From an uncultured Eubacteriales bacterium (GTDB lineage: Bacteria > Bacillota > Clostridia > Oscillospirales > Oscillospiraceae), in contig URPD01000016.1 of the NCBI GenBank assembly GCA_900549645.1, positions 1 to 31,832 on the forward strand: DNA of 31,832 nt, in the 5' to 3' direction. Shown here piece after piece: positions 8,028-16,041 of this stretch (within the stretch, counting starts at the first letter, position 1; each line of letters begins with the position of its first letter). The notes under the pieces are model-generated. The model worked only from the letters and a program-made list of their open reading frames with translations, made no database searches and was not told the origin of the DNA. The position numbers and the translations under genes are program-made.

Positions 8028-8061
8028 GACATCGCAGAGTAAATTCTGCGGTGTCTTTTTT
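8028..8061 (+). terminator. Intrinsic terminator after the GNAT gene
   Basis: GACATCGCAGA (8028-8038) pairs with TCTGCGGTGTC (8045-8055), with one G-U pair, followed by TTTTTT. It lies in the spoIIA upstream region, so the spoIIA promoter either starts after it or is attenuated by it. Confidence 0.85.
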
Positions 8062-8087
8062 ATTATACACAAGAACGGAGAATCAAC

Positions 8088-8405
8088 ATGATGAACATAA
8101 GCACGGCCTTTGCCGCCGGACGGCTGACAATTTACCTCGCCGGGGAGCTTGACCACCACGAGGCGCGCGGCGCGATACGCAGTATCGACGAGCTGCTGGA
8201 CGAATATCTCCCGCGCGACTGTGTGCTGGACATGTCCGGACTGAGCTTCATGGACTCGTCCGGCATCGCGCTGATAATCAGAATGAGCAGACGCATGAAA
8301 AATCTTGGCGGACGGGCGTGGATAGAGAATCCCGCCAAGCAGCCGCTTCGTGTAATAGACGCCTCCGGTATCGACAGGCTCGTGCCGGTGGCAACAGTGA
8401 AATAA
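8088..8405 (+). CDS. spoIIAA: Anti-sigma F factor antagonist
   Basis: The 105-residue STAS-domain protein contains the conserved phosphorylation loop as MDSSGIALIIR (near residues 56-66). In the forespore, unphosphorylated SpoIIAA binds SpoIIAB and releases sigma F; SpoIIAB phosphorylates it on the Ser in that loop. GGAGA precedes ATG 8088. Length and order (spoIIAA, spoIIAB, sigF) are canonical, with 9 bp to spoIIAB. Confidence 0.95.
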   Translation: MMNISTAFAAGRLTIYLAGELDHHEARGAIRSIDELLDEYLPRDCVLDMSGLSFMDSSGIALIIRMSRRMKNLGGRAWIENPAKQPLRVIDASGIDRLVPVATVK

Positions 8406-8414
8406 GGAGGAGCC

Positions 8415-8855
8415 ATGAACGCGATGAATTACATAAAGCTCGAATTTCCGAGCAAAAGCTGCAACGAAGCCTTTGCCCGCATTGCCGCCGCGGCGTTCGC
8501 CGCACAGCTCGACCCGACGATGGACGAGCTTGGCGACATCAAGACCGCCGTCTCCGAGGCTGTGACCAATTCAATAGTCCACGCCTACCCCGACGCCATC
8601 GGCAAGGTCTCCATGCGAATGAGGATACTCGACGGCAATGTCCTTGAGATATCCATACGCGACTGGGGGCGCGGCATAGAGAACCTTGAGCAGGCGATGA
8701 AGCCGCTGTTCACAACGGGCGGCGAGGAGCGAAGCGGCATGGGCTTTACCATCATGGACAGCTTCATGGACAAGCTCCGCGTCCGCTCGACTCCCGGAAA
8801 GGGGACGACCGTGACGATGCAGCGCGCCGTCCGCCCCAGAGTAGGCCGCCGATGA
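8415..8855 (+). CDS. spoIIAB: Anti-sigma F factor (serine kinase)
   Basis: The 146-residue GHKL-type ATPase has an N box (SEAVTNSIVHAYP), a G1 box (IRDWGRGIENL) and a G2 box (GGEERSGMGFTIMDSFMD). It holds sigma F inactive in the predivisional cell and phosphorylates SpoIIAA. AAGGAGGAG precedes ATG 8415. Its stop overlaps the sigF start (ATGA, 8852-8855), indicating translational coupling with its own target sigma factor. Confidence 0.96.
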   Translation: MNAMNYIKLEFPSKSCNEAFARIAAAAFAAQLDPTMDELGDIKTAVSEAVTNSIVHAYPDAIGKVSMRMRILDGNVLEISIRDWGRGIENLEQAMKPLFTTGGEERSGMGFTIMDSFMDKLRVRSTPGKGTTVTMQRAVRPRVGRR

Positions 8856-9559
8856 GCGAGGATATCTACTCGCTCCTGCGCATGGCTCAGGGCGGGGACA
8901 AGGACGCGGCGGGGCGGCTCATAGAGGAAAACTCCGGCCTGATATGGAGCATAGCGCGGCGCTTTTTCGGGCGCGGCGTGGATCCGGACGACCTGTATCA
9001 GCTCGGCTGTGTCGGCTTCCTGAAGGCCATAGACGGCTTCGACGAGGGCTACGGCACGCGCTTCTCGACCTATGCCGTACCGAAGATATCCGGCGAGATA
9101 CGTCGCTTCCTGCGCGACGACGGCATGGTCAAGGTCAGCAGGGGAGTGAAGGAGCAGGCACAGCAGATACGCTCCGCGCGCATGGCGCTGGAGCAGCGCT
9201 TAGGCCGCGAGCCGACGATATCTGAGCTTGCACGCGAGACGGGGATGAGCGCGGAGGACATCGCCTTCGCCGAGACGGCGACCGGCCCCGCCGAAAGCCT
9301 CCAGCGCGAAACGGGGGAGGACGGCTTTACGCTGGAACTGGTGCTGGGCGATTACGGCGCGGAGGAAAAGCTCGTGGAGCATGTCGCACTGCGCGCCGCG
9401 ATAGAGAAGCTGCCCGAGCGCGAACGGCAGGTCGTCGCGCTGAGGTATTATCACGGCTTGACACAGCAGAACTGCGCCAAGGTGCTGCACGTCTCGCAGG
9501 TGCAGATATCGCGGCTTGAGCGGCGCGCAGTCGACGAACTGCGCAAAATGCTGTCATAG
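8852..9559 (+). CDS. sigF: Sporulation sigma factor F
   Basis: The 235-residue sigma-70 family protein has region 2 (DLYQLGCVGFLKAIDGFDEGYGTRFSTYAVPKI, with the -10 binding helix), a region 3 segment (LEQRLGREPTISELARETGMS) and a region 4 helix-turn-helix (LTQQNCAKVLHVSQVQISRLE). Its place after spoIIAA and spoIIAB identifies it as sigma F, the first forespore-specific sigma factor, rather than sigma G. Translation is coupled to spoIIAB by a 4-nt overlap. No spoVA genes follow; azlCD does. Confidence 0.95.
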   Translation: MSEDIYSLLRMAQGGDKDAAGRLIEENSGLIWSIARRFFGRGVDPDDLYQLGCVGFLKAIDGFDEGYGTRFSTYAVPKISGEIRRFLRDDGMVKVSRGVKEQAQQIRSARMALEQRLGREPTISELARETGMSAEDIAFAETATGPAESLQRETGEDGFTLELVLGDYGAEEKLVEHVALRAAIEKLPERERQVVALRYYHGLTQQNCAKVLHVSQVQISRLERRAVDELRKMLS

Positions 9560-9588
9560 CCCGTGCGGTCTTTTGTTAAATAGGCATA

Positions 9589-9617
9589 TTGAAAAAAATA
9601 AGAGCTTTAATTATAAT
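9589..9617 (+). promoter_or_regulatory. Sigma-A promoter of azlCD
   Basis: TTGAAA (9589-9594), a 17-bp spacer and a perfect TATAAT (9612-9617) place the start site near 9624, only about 22 nt before the azlC start codon. Confidence 0.75.
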
Positions 9618-9645
9618 CTCCACATAACTCCGTGGAGATGTTTTT
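9616..9645 (+). terminator. Hairpin plus T5 spanning the azlC start site and SD
   Basis: ATCTCCAC (9616-9623) pairs perfectly with GTGGAGAT (9632-9639), followed by GTTTTT. In read-through RNA from sigF this would act as a terminator and would also bury the azlC Shine-Dalgarno GGAG (9634-9637). RNA started at the azlC promoter would lack the left arm and leave the SD free. Confidence 0.55.
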
Positions 9646-10356
9646 ATGCAAAAAAATATAATAAAAAACAGCTTTAAGTATTCGCTTGAGCGCAGTGTGC
9701 CGATACTTATCGGCTTCTTCCCGGTCGGCACGGTGTACGGGCTGATGATGTCGGCGGCGGGGTATAATTTTCTGTGGTCGGCAGCGGCAAGCCTGTTTGT
9801 CTACGCAGGCTCGCTGCAGATGCTGATGATATCGTTTTTCCAAAGCGACATGTCCATCCTCACCATCGCCGTCACGGCGCTCCTCCTCAACAGCCGCCAC
9901 ATGTTCTACGGCCTGTCGTTTATCGAAAAATTCCGCAGTTATGGTGGTTGGAAGTGGTTTTTGATATACGGTATGCCCGACGAGAGCTATTCGCTGCTGT
10001 GCTCCTACGTCCCGCGCGAGGGCGTGGAGGAAAAGTGGGTGCACATATTCTCTACCGGGCTTATCTGGCTCTACTGGATAGCCTTTTCCGTGCTGGGCGG
10101 GCTCGTCGGCCAACTCATCACCTTTGATACGACCGGCATCGACTTTGCGCTCACTGCGCTTTTCATCGTCATTCTGCTCGACCAGATAAAGTCCACCGGC
10201 ATGAATCTGCCCGCGCTCATCGGCGGCGTGTCGTCGATGCTGTGCATAATTATTCTCGGCCGGGACAATTTCCTGCTTCCGTCGCTTGCGGTGACGGTGC
10301 TTGTGCTGCTGCTATTGAGAAATAAGCTGGAGGGAGGCGCTGAAAATGAACATTGA
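9646..10356 (+). CDS. azlC: AzlC family branched-chain amino acid exporter subunit
   Basis: The 236-residue integral membrane protein has several hydrophobic helices and the AzlC signature region (SVPILIGFFPVGTVYGLMM, then a LFVYAGSLQML segment and ALLLNSRHMFYGLS). With AzlD it forms a family linked to branched-chain amino acid (and analogue) efflux; the actual substrate is not known here. The ribosome binding site GTGGAG is the right arm of the hairpin at 9616-9639. Its 3' end overlaps azlD by 11 nt. Confidence 0.92.
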   Translation: MQKNIIKNSFKYSLERSVPILIGFFPVGTVYGLMMSAAGYNFLWSAAASLFVYAGSLQMLMISFFQSDMSILTIAVTALLLNSRHMFYGLSFIEKFRSYGGWKWFLIYGMPDESYSLLCSYVPREGVEEKWVHIFSTGLIWLYWIAFSVLGGLVGQLITFDTTGIDFALTALFIVILLDQIKSTGMNLPALIGGVSSMLCIIILGRDNFLLPSLAVTVLVLLLLRNKLEGGAENEH

Positions 10357-10678
10357 CGTCGGACGCTCAATTTCGATAATAGCCGTCTGCGCGGCCTGCA
10401 CCTTTGCCGAGCGCCTTTTCCCGTTCGTGATATTCCGCGGGCGCGAGGTGCCGGAGGTCGTGCGCTATCTGGGGAAGATCCTGCCCACCGCGATAATCGC
10501 CACATTGACCGTATACTGCCTGCGCGGCGCGAGCTTTGGCAGCATCGGCGGCTTTGCCCCGGCGCTCATCGCCGTCGCCGTGACGGTGGCGCTGCACCTC
10601 TGGAAGCGCAACACGCTTATAAGCGTTGCCGGCGGCACGGCCTGCTATATGCTGCTGGTGCAGCTGGTTTTTGCGTAA
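10346..10678 (+). CDS. azlD: AzlD family small membrane partner of AzlC
   Basis: The 110-residue protein has about four hydrophobic segments and the typical AzlD sequence AERLFPFVIFRGREVPEVVRYLGKILPTAIIA. GGAGGGAGG lies 10 nt before ATG 10346, inside the end of azlC, so the two are translationally coupled. It is expected to be needed for the export activity of AzlC. Confidence 0.92.
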   Translation: MNIDVGRSISIIAVCAACTFAERLFPFVIFRGREVPEVVRYLGKILPTAIIATLTVYCLRGASFGSIGGFAPALIAVAVTVALHLWKRNTLISVAGGTACYMLLVQLVFA

Positions 10679-10684
10679 TTAAGC

Positions 10685-10713
10685 TTGTCGGAAAACAGAA
10701 TTTGTGATAAAAT
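10685..10713 (+). promoter_or_regulatory. Candidate pcrA promoter giving a very short or absent leader
   Basis: TTGTCG (10685-10690), a 17-bp spacer and TAAAAT (10708-10713) predict a start near 10720, next to the ATG at 10721. No Shine-Dalgarno-like sequence precedes that ATG. Confidence 0.45.
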
Positions 10714-10720
10714 AAAATTT

Positions 10721-13117
10721 ATGGTTACTGATTTTGAAAAGAGATACATCGAGGCACGGCGGGCGCTTGTAAGCTCCGACTATGCCAAACTCAACGACAA
10801 GCAGCGCGAAGCGGTATTGGCCACGGAGGGGCCGCTGCTGATACTGGCCGGAGCCGGAAGCGGCAAGACCACAGTGTTAATAAACCGCATCGCAAATCTT
10901 CTGAAATATGGCCGTGCATCAGACAGCGAGGATGTCCCCGCCGTCGCGGCGGAAGAGGATATCAAAAAGATGCAGGACGGCGGCGAGGAAGGGCGGCGCA
11001 TCGCGGCGCTCGACCCGGTGGAGCCGTGGCGCATCCTTGCCATCACCTTTACCAACAAGGCGGCGGGCGAGCTGAAAGCCCGTCTTGAAAATATGCTCGG
11101 CCCCGAAGCGAACGACATCTGGGCCTGCACCTTCCACTCCGCCTGCGTCCGTATTCTCCGGCGCGATGCGGAAAAGCTCGGCTTCCCGTCGAATTTCAGC
11201 ATTTACGACACCTCGGACAGCACGAGCCTTATAAAGCACATCATCAAGGATTTCAACCTTGACGACAAGACCTACGCACCCAAGGTCGTCCTCGGCGCAA
11301 TAAGCCGCGCCAAGGATCAGCAGATCGGCGCGCAGGAGTATCTGCGTCAGGCCAAAGCGAGCGGGGATATCTTCCGCAGTAAGACGGGCGAGATATACGC
11401 GGAGTACATGCGCCGCATGTTCGCCGCCGGAGCCATGGACTTTGACGACCTGATATTCTTCACCGTGCAGCTCCTTCAGGAGCACGAGGACGCGCGTACA
11501 TACTGGCAGCGCCGCTTTAGATACGTCCTCATCGACGAGTATCAGGACACAAACCGCCTGCAATACCTGCTCTCTTCGCTGCTCGCGGGTGGCTTCGGCA
11601 ATATCTGCGTTGTCGGCGATGATGACCAGAGCATCTATAAGTTCCGCGGCGCGACGATAGAGAATATTCTCTCCTTTGAAAGCCAGTATAAGAAGTGCCG
11701 CACCATCCGCCTTGAGCAGAATTACCGCAGCACCGGCCACATACTCGACGCCGCGAACGCCGTTATCCGCAACAATCAGGGGCGCAAGGGCAAGGAGCTG
11801 TGGACAAATAAGGACGACGGCAACAAGATAAAGCTTTACGTCGCCGACAATGAGCACGAGGAGGCGCAGTACGTCGCCTCGCAGATAATGGCCGACTACG
11901 GCCGCGGCGAGAACTGGCGCGACCACGCGGTGCTCTACCGCATGAATGCGCAGTCGAACCAGCTTGAATACGCCTTCAAGCGCGCCGGTGTGCCGTACCG
12001 TATCATCGGCGGCACACGCTTCTTTGACCGCGCCGAGGTCAAGGATGTGCTTGCGTACATGAACGTCATCGCCGTTCCGGAGGATGAACTGCGCCTGAAC
12101 CGCATCATCAACTCCCCGCCGCGCGGCATCGGCGAGCGCAGTATGGAGATAGCCCGCGAGATAGCCGCCCGCGAGGGCACGGCGACCTTTGCGGTGCTTG
12201 AGCACGCGGACAAATATCCGGAGCTGAGCCGCCCCGCCCTGCGTATGCGTCAGTTTGCGTCGATGATAAACGGTCTGCGCGACTTCGCGTCCAAGAATTC
12301 GCCCGACGCGCTGCTCGACGAGCTGCTTGACAAGACCGGGTATCTGCGCGCACTCGAAGAGAAGCACACCATCGAGGATACAGCCCGCGCCGAGAACGTG
12401 CGCGAGATAAAGACCAGCATCATAAGCTACATGAAAGAGTCCGGCGACCAGACGCTTGCAGGCTTCCTCGCCGACGTCGCGCTCTACACCGACCTCGACA
12501 ATTACGATAAGGACGCCGACAGCGTCGTTATGATGACGATGCACAGCGCCAAGGGGCTTGAGTTCCCGACCGTGTTCATCGTCGGCATGGAGGAAGGCAT
12601 CTTCCCCGGCATGAAGGCCATCGGTGAGCCGGAGGAGATGGAAGAGGAGCGCAGACTCTGCTATGTTGCGATAACCCGCGCCATGCGCCAGCTGCATATC
12701 GTCTGCGCGCGGCAGAGAATGCTGTTCGGCAGGACGACCGCGAACAAGGTGTCCCGCTTCGTCGATGAGATACCTGAGGAGCATATCGAGAAGCGCAACG
12801 CCCAGCGGCCGAGCCATAATGCCGAGCGCCGCCCGGAGACGCAGTTTGCCGCGAAGAGCCGCTATGCGTCGGCGCGGCAGTACAGCATGAACGCCCCCGC
12901 GCACAGACCCGCCCCGCCGTCTGCGCCGTCCGCGCAGGCAAAGCCCGCGCCGGACTATTCCGCGGGCGACCGCATCGTCCATCAGGCTTTCGGCGCCGGG
13001 ACGCTCACGAAGATGACGCCCATGGGCGGCGATTTTCTGATAGAGATAAGCTTCGATTCCGGCAGCACGAAGAAGCTCATGCTTCGCGCCGCCGCTCCGC
13101 ACATGAAAAAAGCCTGA
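10721..13117 (+). CDS. pcrA: ATP-dependent DNA helicase, UvrD/PcrA family
   Basis: The 798-residue superfamily 1A 3'-5' helicase acts in repair and plasmid or rolling-circle replication. Walker A is AGAGSGKT near residue 44; motif Ia is AITFTNKAA; motif II is DEYQDTN near residue 272; motif III is VGDDDQSIYKFRGA. LEQNYRST, the TMHSAKGLEFP region near residue 606 and CYVAITRA complete the set. The C-terminus (GDRIVHQAFGAGTL) is the Tudor-like RNA-polymerase-binding domain of PcrA, reached by a Pro/Ala-rich linker. An acidic insert of about 35 residues (GRASDSEDVPAVAAEEDIKK onward) lies between Walker A and motif Ia. ATG 10721 is preferred; an upstream TTG at 10685 coincides with the candidate -35. 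Confidence 0.95.
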   Translation: MVTDFEKRYIEARRALVSSDYAKLNDKQREAVLATEGPLLILAGAGSGKTTVLINRIANLLKYGRASDSEDVPAVAAEEDIKKMQDGGEEGRRIAALDPVEPWRILAITFTNKAAGELKARLENMLGPEANDIWACTFHSACVRILRRDAEKLGFPSNFSIYDTSDSTSLIKHIIKDFNLDDKTYAPKVVLGAISRAKDQQIGAQEYLRQAKASGDIFRSKTGEIYAEYMRRMFAAGAMDFDDLIFFTVQLLQEHEDARTYWQRRFRYVLIDEYQDTNRLQYLLSSLLAGGFGNICVVGDDDQSIYKFRGATIENILSFESQYKKCRTIRLEQNYRSTGHILDAANAVIRNNQGRKGKELWTNKDDGNKIKLYVADNEHEEAQYVASQIMADYGRGENWRDHAVLYRMNAQSNQLEYAFKRAGVPYRIIGGTRFFDRAEVKDVLAYMNVIAVPEDELRLNRIINSPPRGIGERSMEIAREIAAREGTATFAVLEHADKYPELSRPALRMRQFASMINGLRDFASKNSPDALLDELLDKTGYLRALEEKHTIEDTARAENVREIKTSIISYMKESGDQTLAGFLADVALYTDLDNYDKDADSVVMMTMHSAKGLEFPTVFIVGMEEGIFPGMKAIGEPEEMEEERRLCYVAITRAMRQLHIVCARQRMLFGRTTANKVSRFVDEIPEEHIEKRNAQRPSHNAERRPETQFAAKSRYASARQYSMNAPAHRPAPPSAPSAQAKPAPDYSAGDRIVHQAFGAGTLTKMTPMGGDFLIEISFDSGSTKKLMLRAAAPHMKKA

Positions 13118-13133
13118 GCCAAGCCATTGAAGT

Positions 13134-13170
13134 TTTCCCGGCGCACGTCGCCGGGAAAGCGCGTTTTGTT
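13134..13170 (+). terminator. Probable terminator after pcrA
   Basis: TTTCCCGGCG (13134-13143) pairs with CGCCGGGAAA (13149-13158) around a 5-nt loop. A T-rich stretch GTTTTGTTTT begins 5 nt later, so the terminator is of moderate quality. Confidence 0.6.
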
Positions 13171-13177
13171 TTGAGTG

Positions 13178-14062
13178 ATGACAGATATGAAAGACAGAAA
13201 GAACTTTTTAGGGCACCTCGCCCTGTGGGGGACGGCGTTCATCTGGGGCACGTCCTTCGTTATCCTGAAAGAAGCGCTAGACTCCATCGGCACAATGTGG
13301 GTGCTGGCACTGCGCTTCATAATCGCGGCGGCCTTGCTGCTGCTCGCCGCCGGTAAGCGGCTGAAGACCCTTGGCCGGGACGGACTGCGCGGCGGTATGC
13401 TGCTCGGCGTGTGCCTCGCCGCGGCGTATATTTTCCAGACCTACGGCCTGAAATACACCACCCCCGGCAAGAACGCGTTCCTGACCTCGACATACTGCGT
13501 GCTCGTTCCGTTCATGGGCTGGGGATTCTACAAGCGCCGCCCGAACGCCGCGAACATCATCGCCGCGTTCATGTGCGTGCTCGGCGTCGGCCTTGTCTCG
13601 CTGAGCGGGACTTCGCCCTTCAACATCGGCGACGCGCTGACGCTCGTCTGCGGCATCTTCTACGCTTTGCAGATAATCCTGACCGAGCGCTTCATCGGCG
13701 ACTGCGACGCGCTGTCGCTCACTGGCGTGGAGTTCGGCACGGCGGCGGTCATATGCCTTGCCGGGGCGCTGATATTCGAGTCTGCGCCGGTCGGCCTCAG
13801 CCTTGAGCTTTGGGGCAGCATCGCCTATATGGGCGTGATGTGCACAGCGCTGTGCTTCTTCCTCCAGACGTGGGGCATGCGCTACACCCCATCGTCCACG
13901 GCGGCGGTCATAATGACCTTTGAATCCGTATTTGCGATAATAATCTCGGTGATATTCTATGACGAGCCGGTCACCGTGCGGCTGATATGCGGCTTCACGC
14001 TTATCATCGCCTCGGTCATCATCTCGGAGATGACACCGCTGAAATTCAAGAAAACTGCGTAA
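13178..14062 (+). CDS. EamA/DMT family transporter
   Basis: The 294-residue protein shows the two-fold EamA repeat with about ten membrane helices. The N-terminal half opens with LALWGTAFIWGTSFVILKEAL, and the second half carries FFLQTWGMRYTPSSTAAVIM followed by a FESVFAIIISVIFYDEPVTVRL segment. Members export or import metabolites such as amino acids; no substrate can be inferred. The start is uncertain: GTG 13175, ATG 13178 and ATG 13190 are in frame and no strong ribosome binding site is visible. fhs begins 23 nt downstream and may be co-transcribed. Confidence 0.85.
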   Translation: MTDMKDRKNFLGHLALWGTAFIWGTSFVILKEALDSIGTMWVLALRFIIAAALLLLAAGKRLKTLGRDGLRGGMLLGVCLAAAYIFQTYGLKYTTPGKNAFLTSTYCVLVPFMGWGFYKRRPNAANIIAAFMCVLGVGLVSLSGTSPFNIGDALTLVCGIFYALQIILTERFIGDCDALSLTGVEFGTAAVICLAGALIFESAPVGLSLELWGSIAYMGVMCTALCFFLQTWGMRYTPSSTAAVIMTFESVFAIIISVIFYDEPVTVRLICGFTLIIASVIISEMTPLKFKKTA

Positions 14063-14085
14063 TTTTCTGAAAAGGAGGCATTTTA

Positions 14086-15762
14086 TTGGCATATAAGTCC
14101 GATATAGAGATAGCCCAGAGCTGCGTGATGCGGCCTGTAACGGAGATCGCCCGCACCGCGGGTATCGACGAAAAATACATCGAGCAGTATGGCCGCTACA
14201 AGGCGAAGATCGACCTTGCGCTGCTGAAGGATCTGGCGGACAGACCGGACGGCAAACTCATCCTTGTCACCGCCATCACGCCGACCCCGGCGGGCGAGGG
14301 CAAGACCACGACCGCGATCGGCCTTGCCGACGCACTGCGCCGCATCGGCAAGAATGCGGCGGCCTCACTGCGCGAGCCGAGTCTCGGCCCGGTGTTCGGC
14401 ATCAAGGGCGGTGCGGCCGGCGGCGGCTATGCGCAGGTCGTCCCGATGGAGGATATAAACCTCCACTTCACCGGCGATTTCCACGCCATAGGCGCGGCGA
14501 ACAACCTGCTTGCCGCGATGCTGGATAACCATATCCATCAGGGCAACGCCCTCGGCATCGACCCGCGGCAGATAACGTGGAAGCGCGCCGTGGACATGAA
14601 CGACCGGCAGCTGCGCAATATCGTGAGCGGCCTCGGCGGCAGAACCGACGGCGTCCCGCGCGAGGACGGCTTTGACATCACGGTCGCAAGCGAGGTGATG
14701 GCGGTGCTGTGCCTTGCCACAAGCATTCCCGACCTTAAGGCGCGCCTTGGCCGCATGATAGTCGGCTACACCTATGGCGGCCGCCCCGTGACCGCGCATG
14801 ACCTCAAGGCCGAGGGCGCGATGGCGGCGCTCCTCAAAGACGCGCTCAAGCCGAACCTTGCCCAGACCATGGAGGGCACGCCCGCGTTCATTCACTGCGG
14901 CCCCTTCGCCAACATCGCCCACGGATGCAGCAGCGTGCTTGCAACACGCATGGCACTGAAGCTTGCGGACTACACCGTCACCGAGGCGGGCTTTGCCGCC
15001 GATCTCGGAGCCGAGAAATTCTTTGATATAAAATGCCGCCTCGCAGGGCTGCACCCGTCCGCGGTGGTAATCGTCGCGTCGGTCAGGGCGCTGAAGTATC
15101 ACGGCGGCGTGAGCAAGAACGAGCTTGACGCGGAAAATCTCCCGGCGCTTGAGCGCGGCCTGCCGAATCTTGTGCGCCATGTCAGCAATATCAAGGACGT
15201 TTTCGGCCTGCCGTGCGTCGTGGCGATAAATGCATTTCCGGGCGATACGGAAGCGGAGCTTCGCATGATCGAGACGTGCTGCCGCGAGCTTGAGGCGAAC
15301 GTCGTGCTCAGCGAGGTCTGGGCGAAGGGCGGCGCAGGCGGTGCCGCGCTCGCCGAAGAGGTCGTCCGTCTCAGCGAACGGCCGAACGATTTTCGCCCGG
15401 CCTATGAGTTGGATATGAGCATCGAGCAGAAGCTCGAAGCCATATGCCGCCGCGTGTATCATGCGGACGGCGTGCGCCTGAGCGCAAACGCGAGAAAGCA
15501 GGCGGAGCGGCTCGAAGCGCTCGGCTTTGGCGGACTGCCGATATGCATGGCCAAAACGCAGTACAGCTTTTCCGACGATCCGGCGCTTCTCGGCGCGCCG
15601 GATGGCTTTACGGTCAATGTTAGGGAGCTGAAGGTCAACGCCGGAGCGGGCTTCATCGTCGCCCTGACGGGGAACATTATGACCATGCCCGGCCTGCCGA
15701 AGGTACCGGCGGCGGAGAAGATAGACGTCGACGAAAACGGCGTTATTTCGGGATTGTTTTAA
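14086..15762 (+). CDS. fhs: Formate--tetrahydrofolate ligase
   Basis: The 558-residue enzyme makes 10-formyl-THF from formate, ATP and THF. It feeds purine and one-carbon metabolism and, in acetogens, the methyl branch of the Wood-Ljungdahl pathway. The P-loop-like TPTPAGEGKTTTAIGLADAL lies near residue 65. The sequence stays typical throughout, for example EPSLGPVFGIKGGAAGGGYAQV and HFTGDFHAIGAANNLLAAM. The start is TTG (14086), supported by AAAGGAGG 7-8 nt upstream and the conserved N-terminus it gives; the first in-frame ATG would remove residues before MRPVTEIA. No other Wood-Ljungdahl gene is in the window. Confidence 0.97.
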   Translation: MAYKSDIEIAQSCVMRPVTEIARTAGIDEKYIEQYGRYKAKIDLALLKDLADRPDGKLILVTAITPTPAGEGKTTTAIGLADALRRIGKNAAASLREPSLGPVFGIKGGAAGGGYAQVVPMEDINLHFTGDFHAIGAANNLLAAMLDNHIHQGNALGIDPRQITWKRAVDMNDRQLRNIVSGLGGRTDGVPREDGFDITVASEVMAVLCLATSIPDLKARLGRMIVGYTYGGRPVTAHDLKAEGAMAALLKDALKPNLAQTMEGTPAFIHCGPFANIAHGCSSVLATRMALKLADYTVTEAGFAADLGAEKFFDIKCRLAGLHPSAVVIVASVRALKYHGGVSKNELDAENLPALERGLPNLVRHVSNIKDVFGLPCVVAINAFPGDTEAELRMIETCCRELEANVVLSEVWAKGGAGGAALAEEVVRLSERPNDFRPAYELDMSIEQKLEAICRRVYHADGVRLSANARKQAERLEALGFGGLPICMAKTQYSFSDDPALLGAPDGFTVNVRELKVNAGAGFIVALTGNIMTMPGLPKVPAAEKIDVDENGVISGLF

Positions 15763-15775
15763 AATTTTGAATAAA

Positions 15776-15810
15776 AATCACCGGATGCGGCCAGCGTCCG
15801 GTGATTATTT
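15776..15810 (+). terminator. Terminator after fhs
   Basis: AATCACCGGA (15776-15785) pairs perfectly with TCCGGTGATT (15797-15806), flanked by A-rich and T-rich tails (ATTT). From 15811 to 15960 I see no gene or conserved RNA. Confidence 0.7.
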
Positions 15811-15960
15811 CATATCCGCAGAATGGCCGCAAGTGGAATAAAATTGCAGAAATAACGGCCTGATGAGCGAGCAAAAGTTGAAAATGGGCGAAATTTGCGG
15901 CCAAGTGGGGGATTCAGACCGGAAAAAGCGTTAAAATGCGCCTCTGGGGCATCATGGGAC

Positions 15961-16005
15961 TTGACGAAAGGGGCAATAAGTTGTATTATTATAAAGCATA
16001 ATAAT
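15961..16005 (+). promoter_or_regulatory. Promoter with an 8-bp perfect dyad over the -10 and start site
   Basis: TTGACG (15961-15966), a 17-bp spacer and TATTAT (15984-15989) form a good sigma-A promoter. ATTATTAT (15985-15992) and ATAATAAT (15998-16005) form a perfect inverted repeat with a 5-bp spacer, covering the -10 and the predicted start. That placement suits a repressor operator. Confidence 0.6.
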
Positions 16006-16041
16006 GCCTATTTCTATTCTACATAGAATGGAGGAACACAA

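Noticed and set aside
8036..8070. Sigma-H promoter for spoIIA
   Set aside because: No pair of elements with acceptable match and spacing to the sigma-H consensus could be placed.
10919..13102. 727-codon open frame antisense to pcrA
   Set aside because: Shadow of the helicase reading frame, with low-complexity composition and no domain.
14365..15462. 365-codon open frame antisense to fhs
   Set aside because: Shadow frame; the plus strand encodes the complete ligase.
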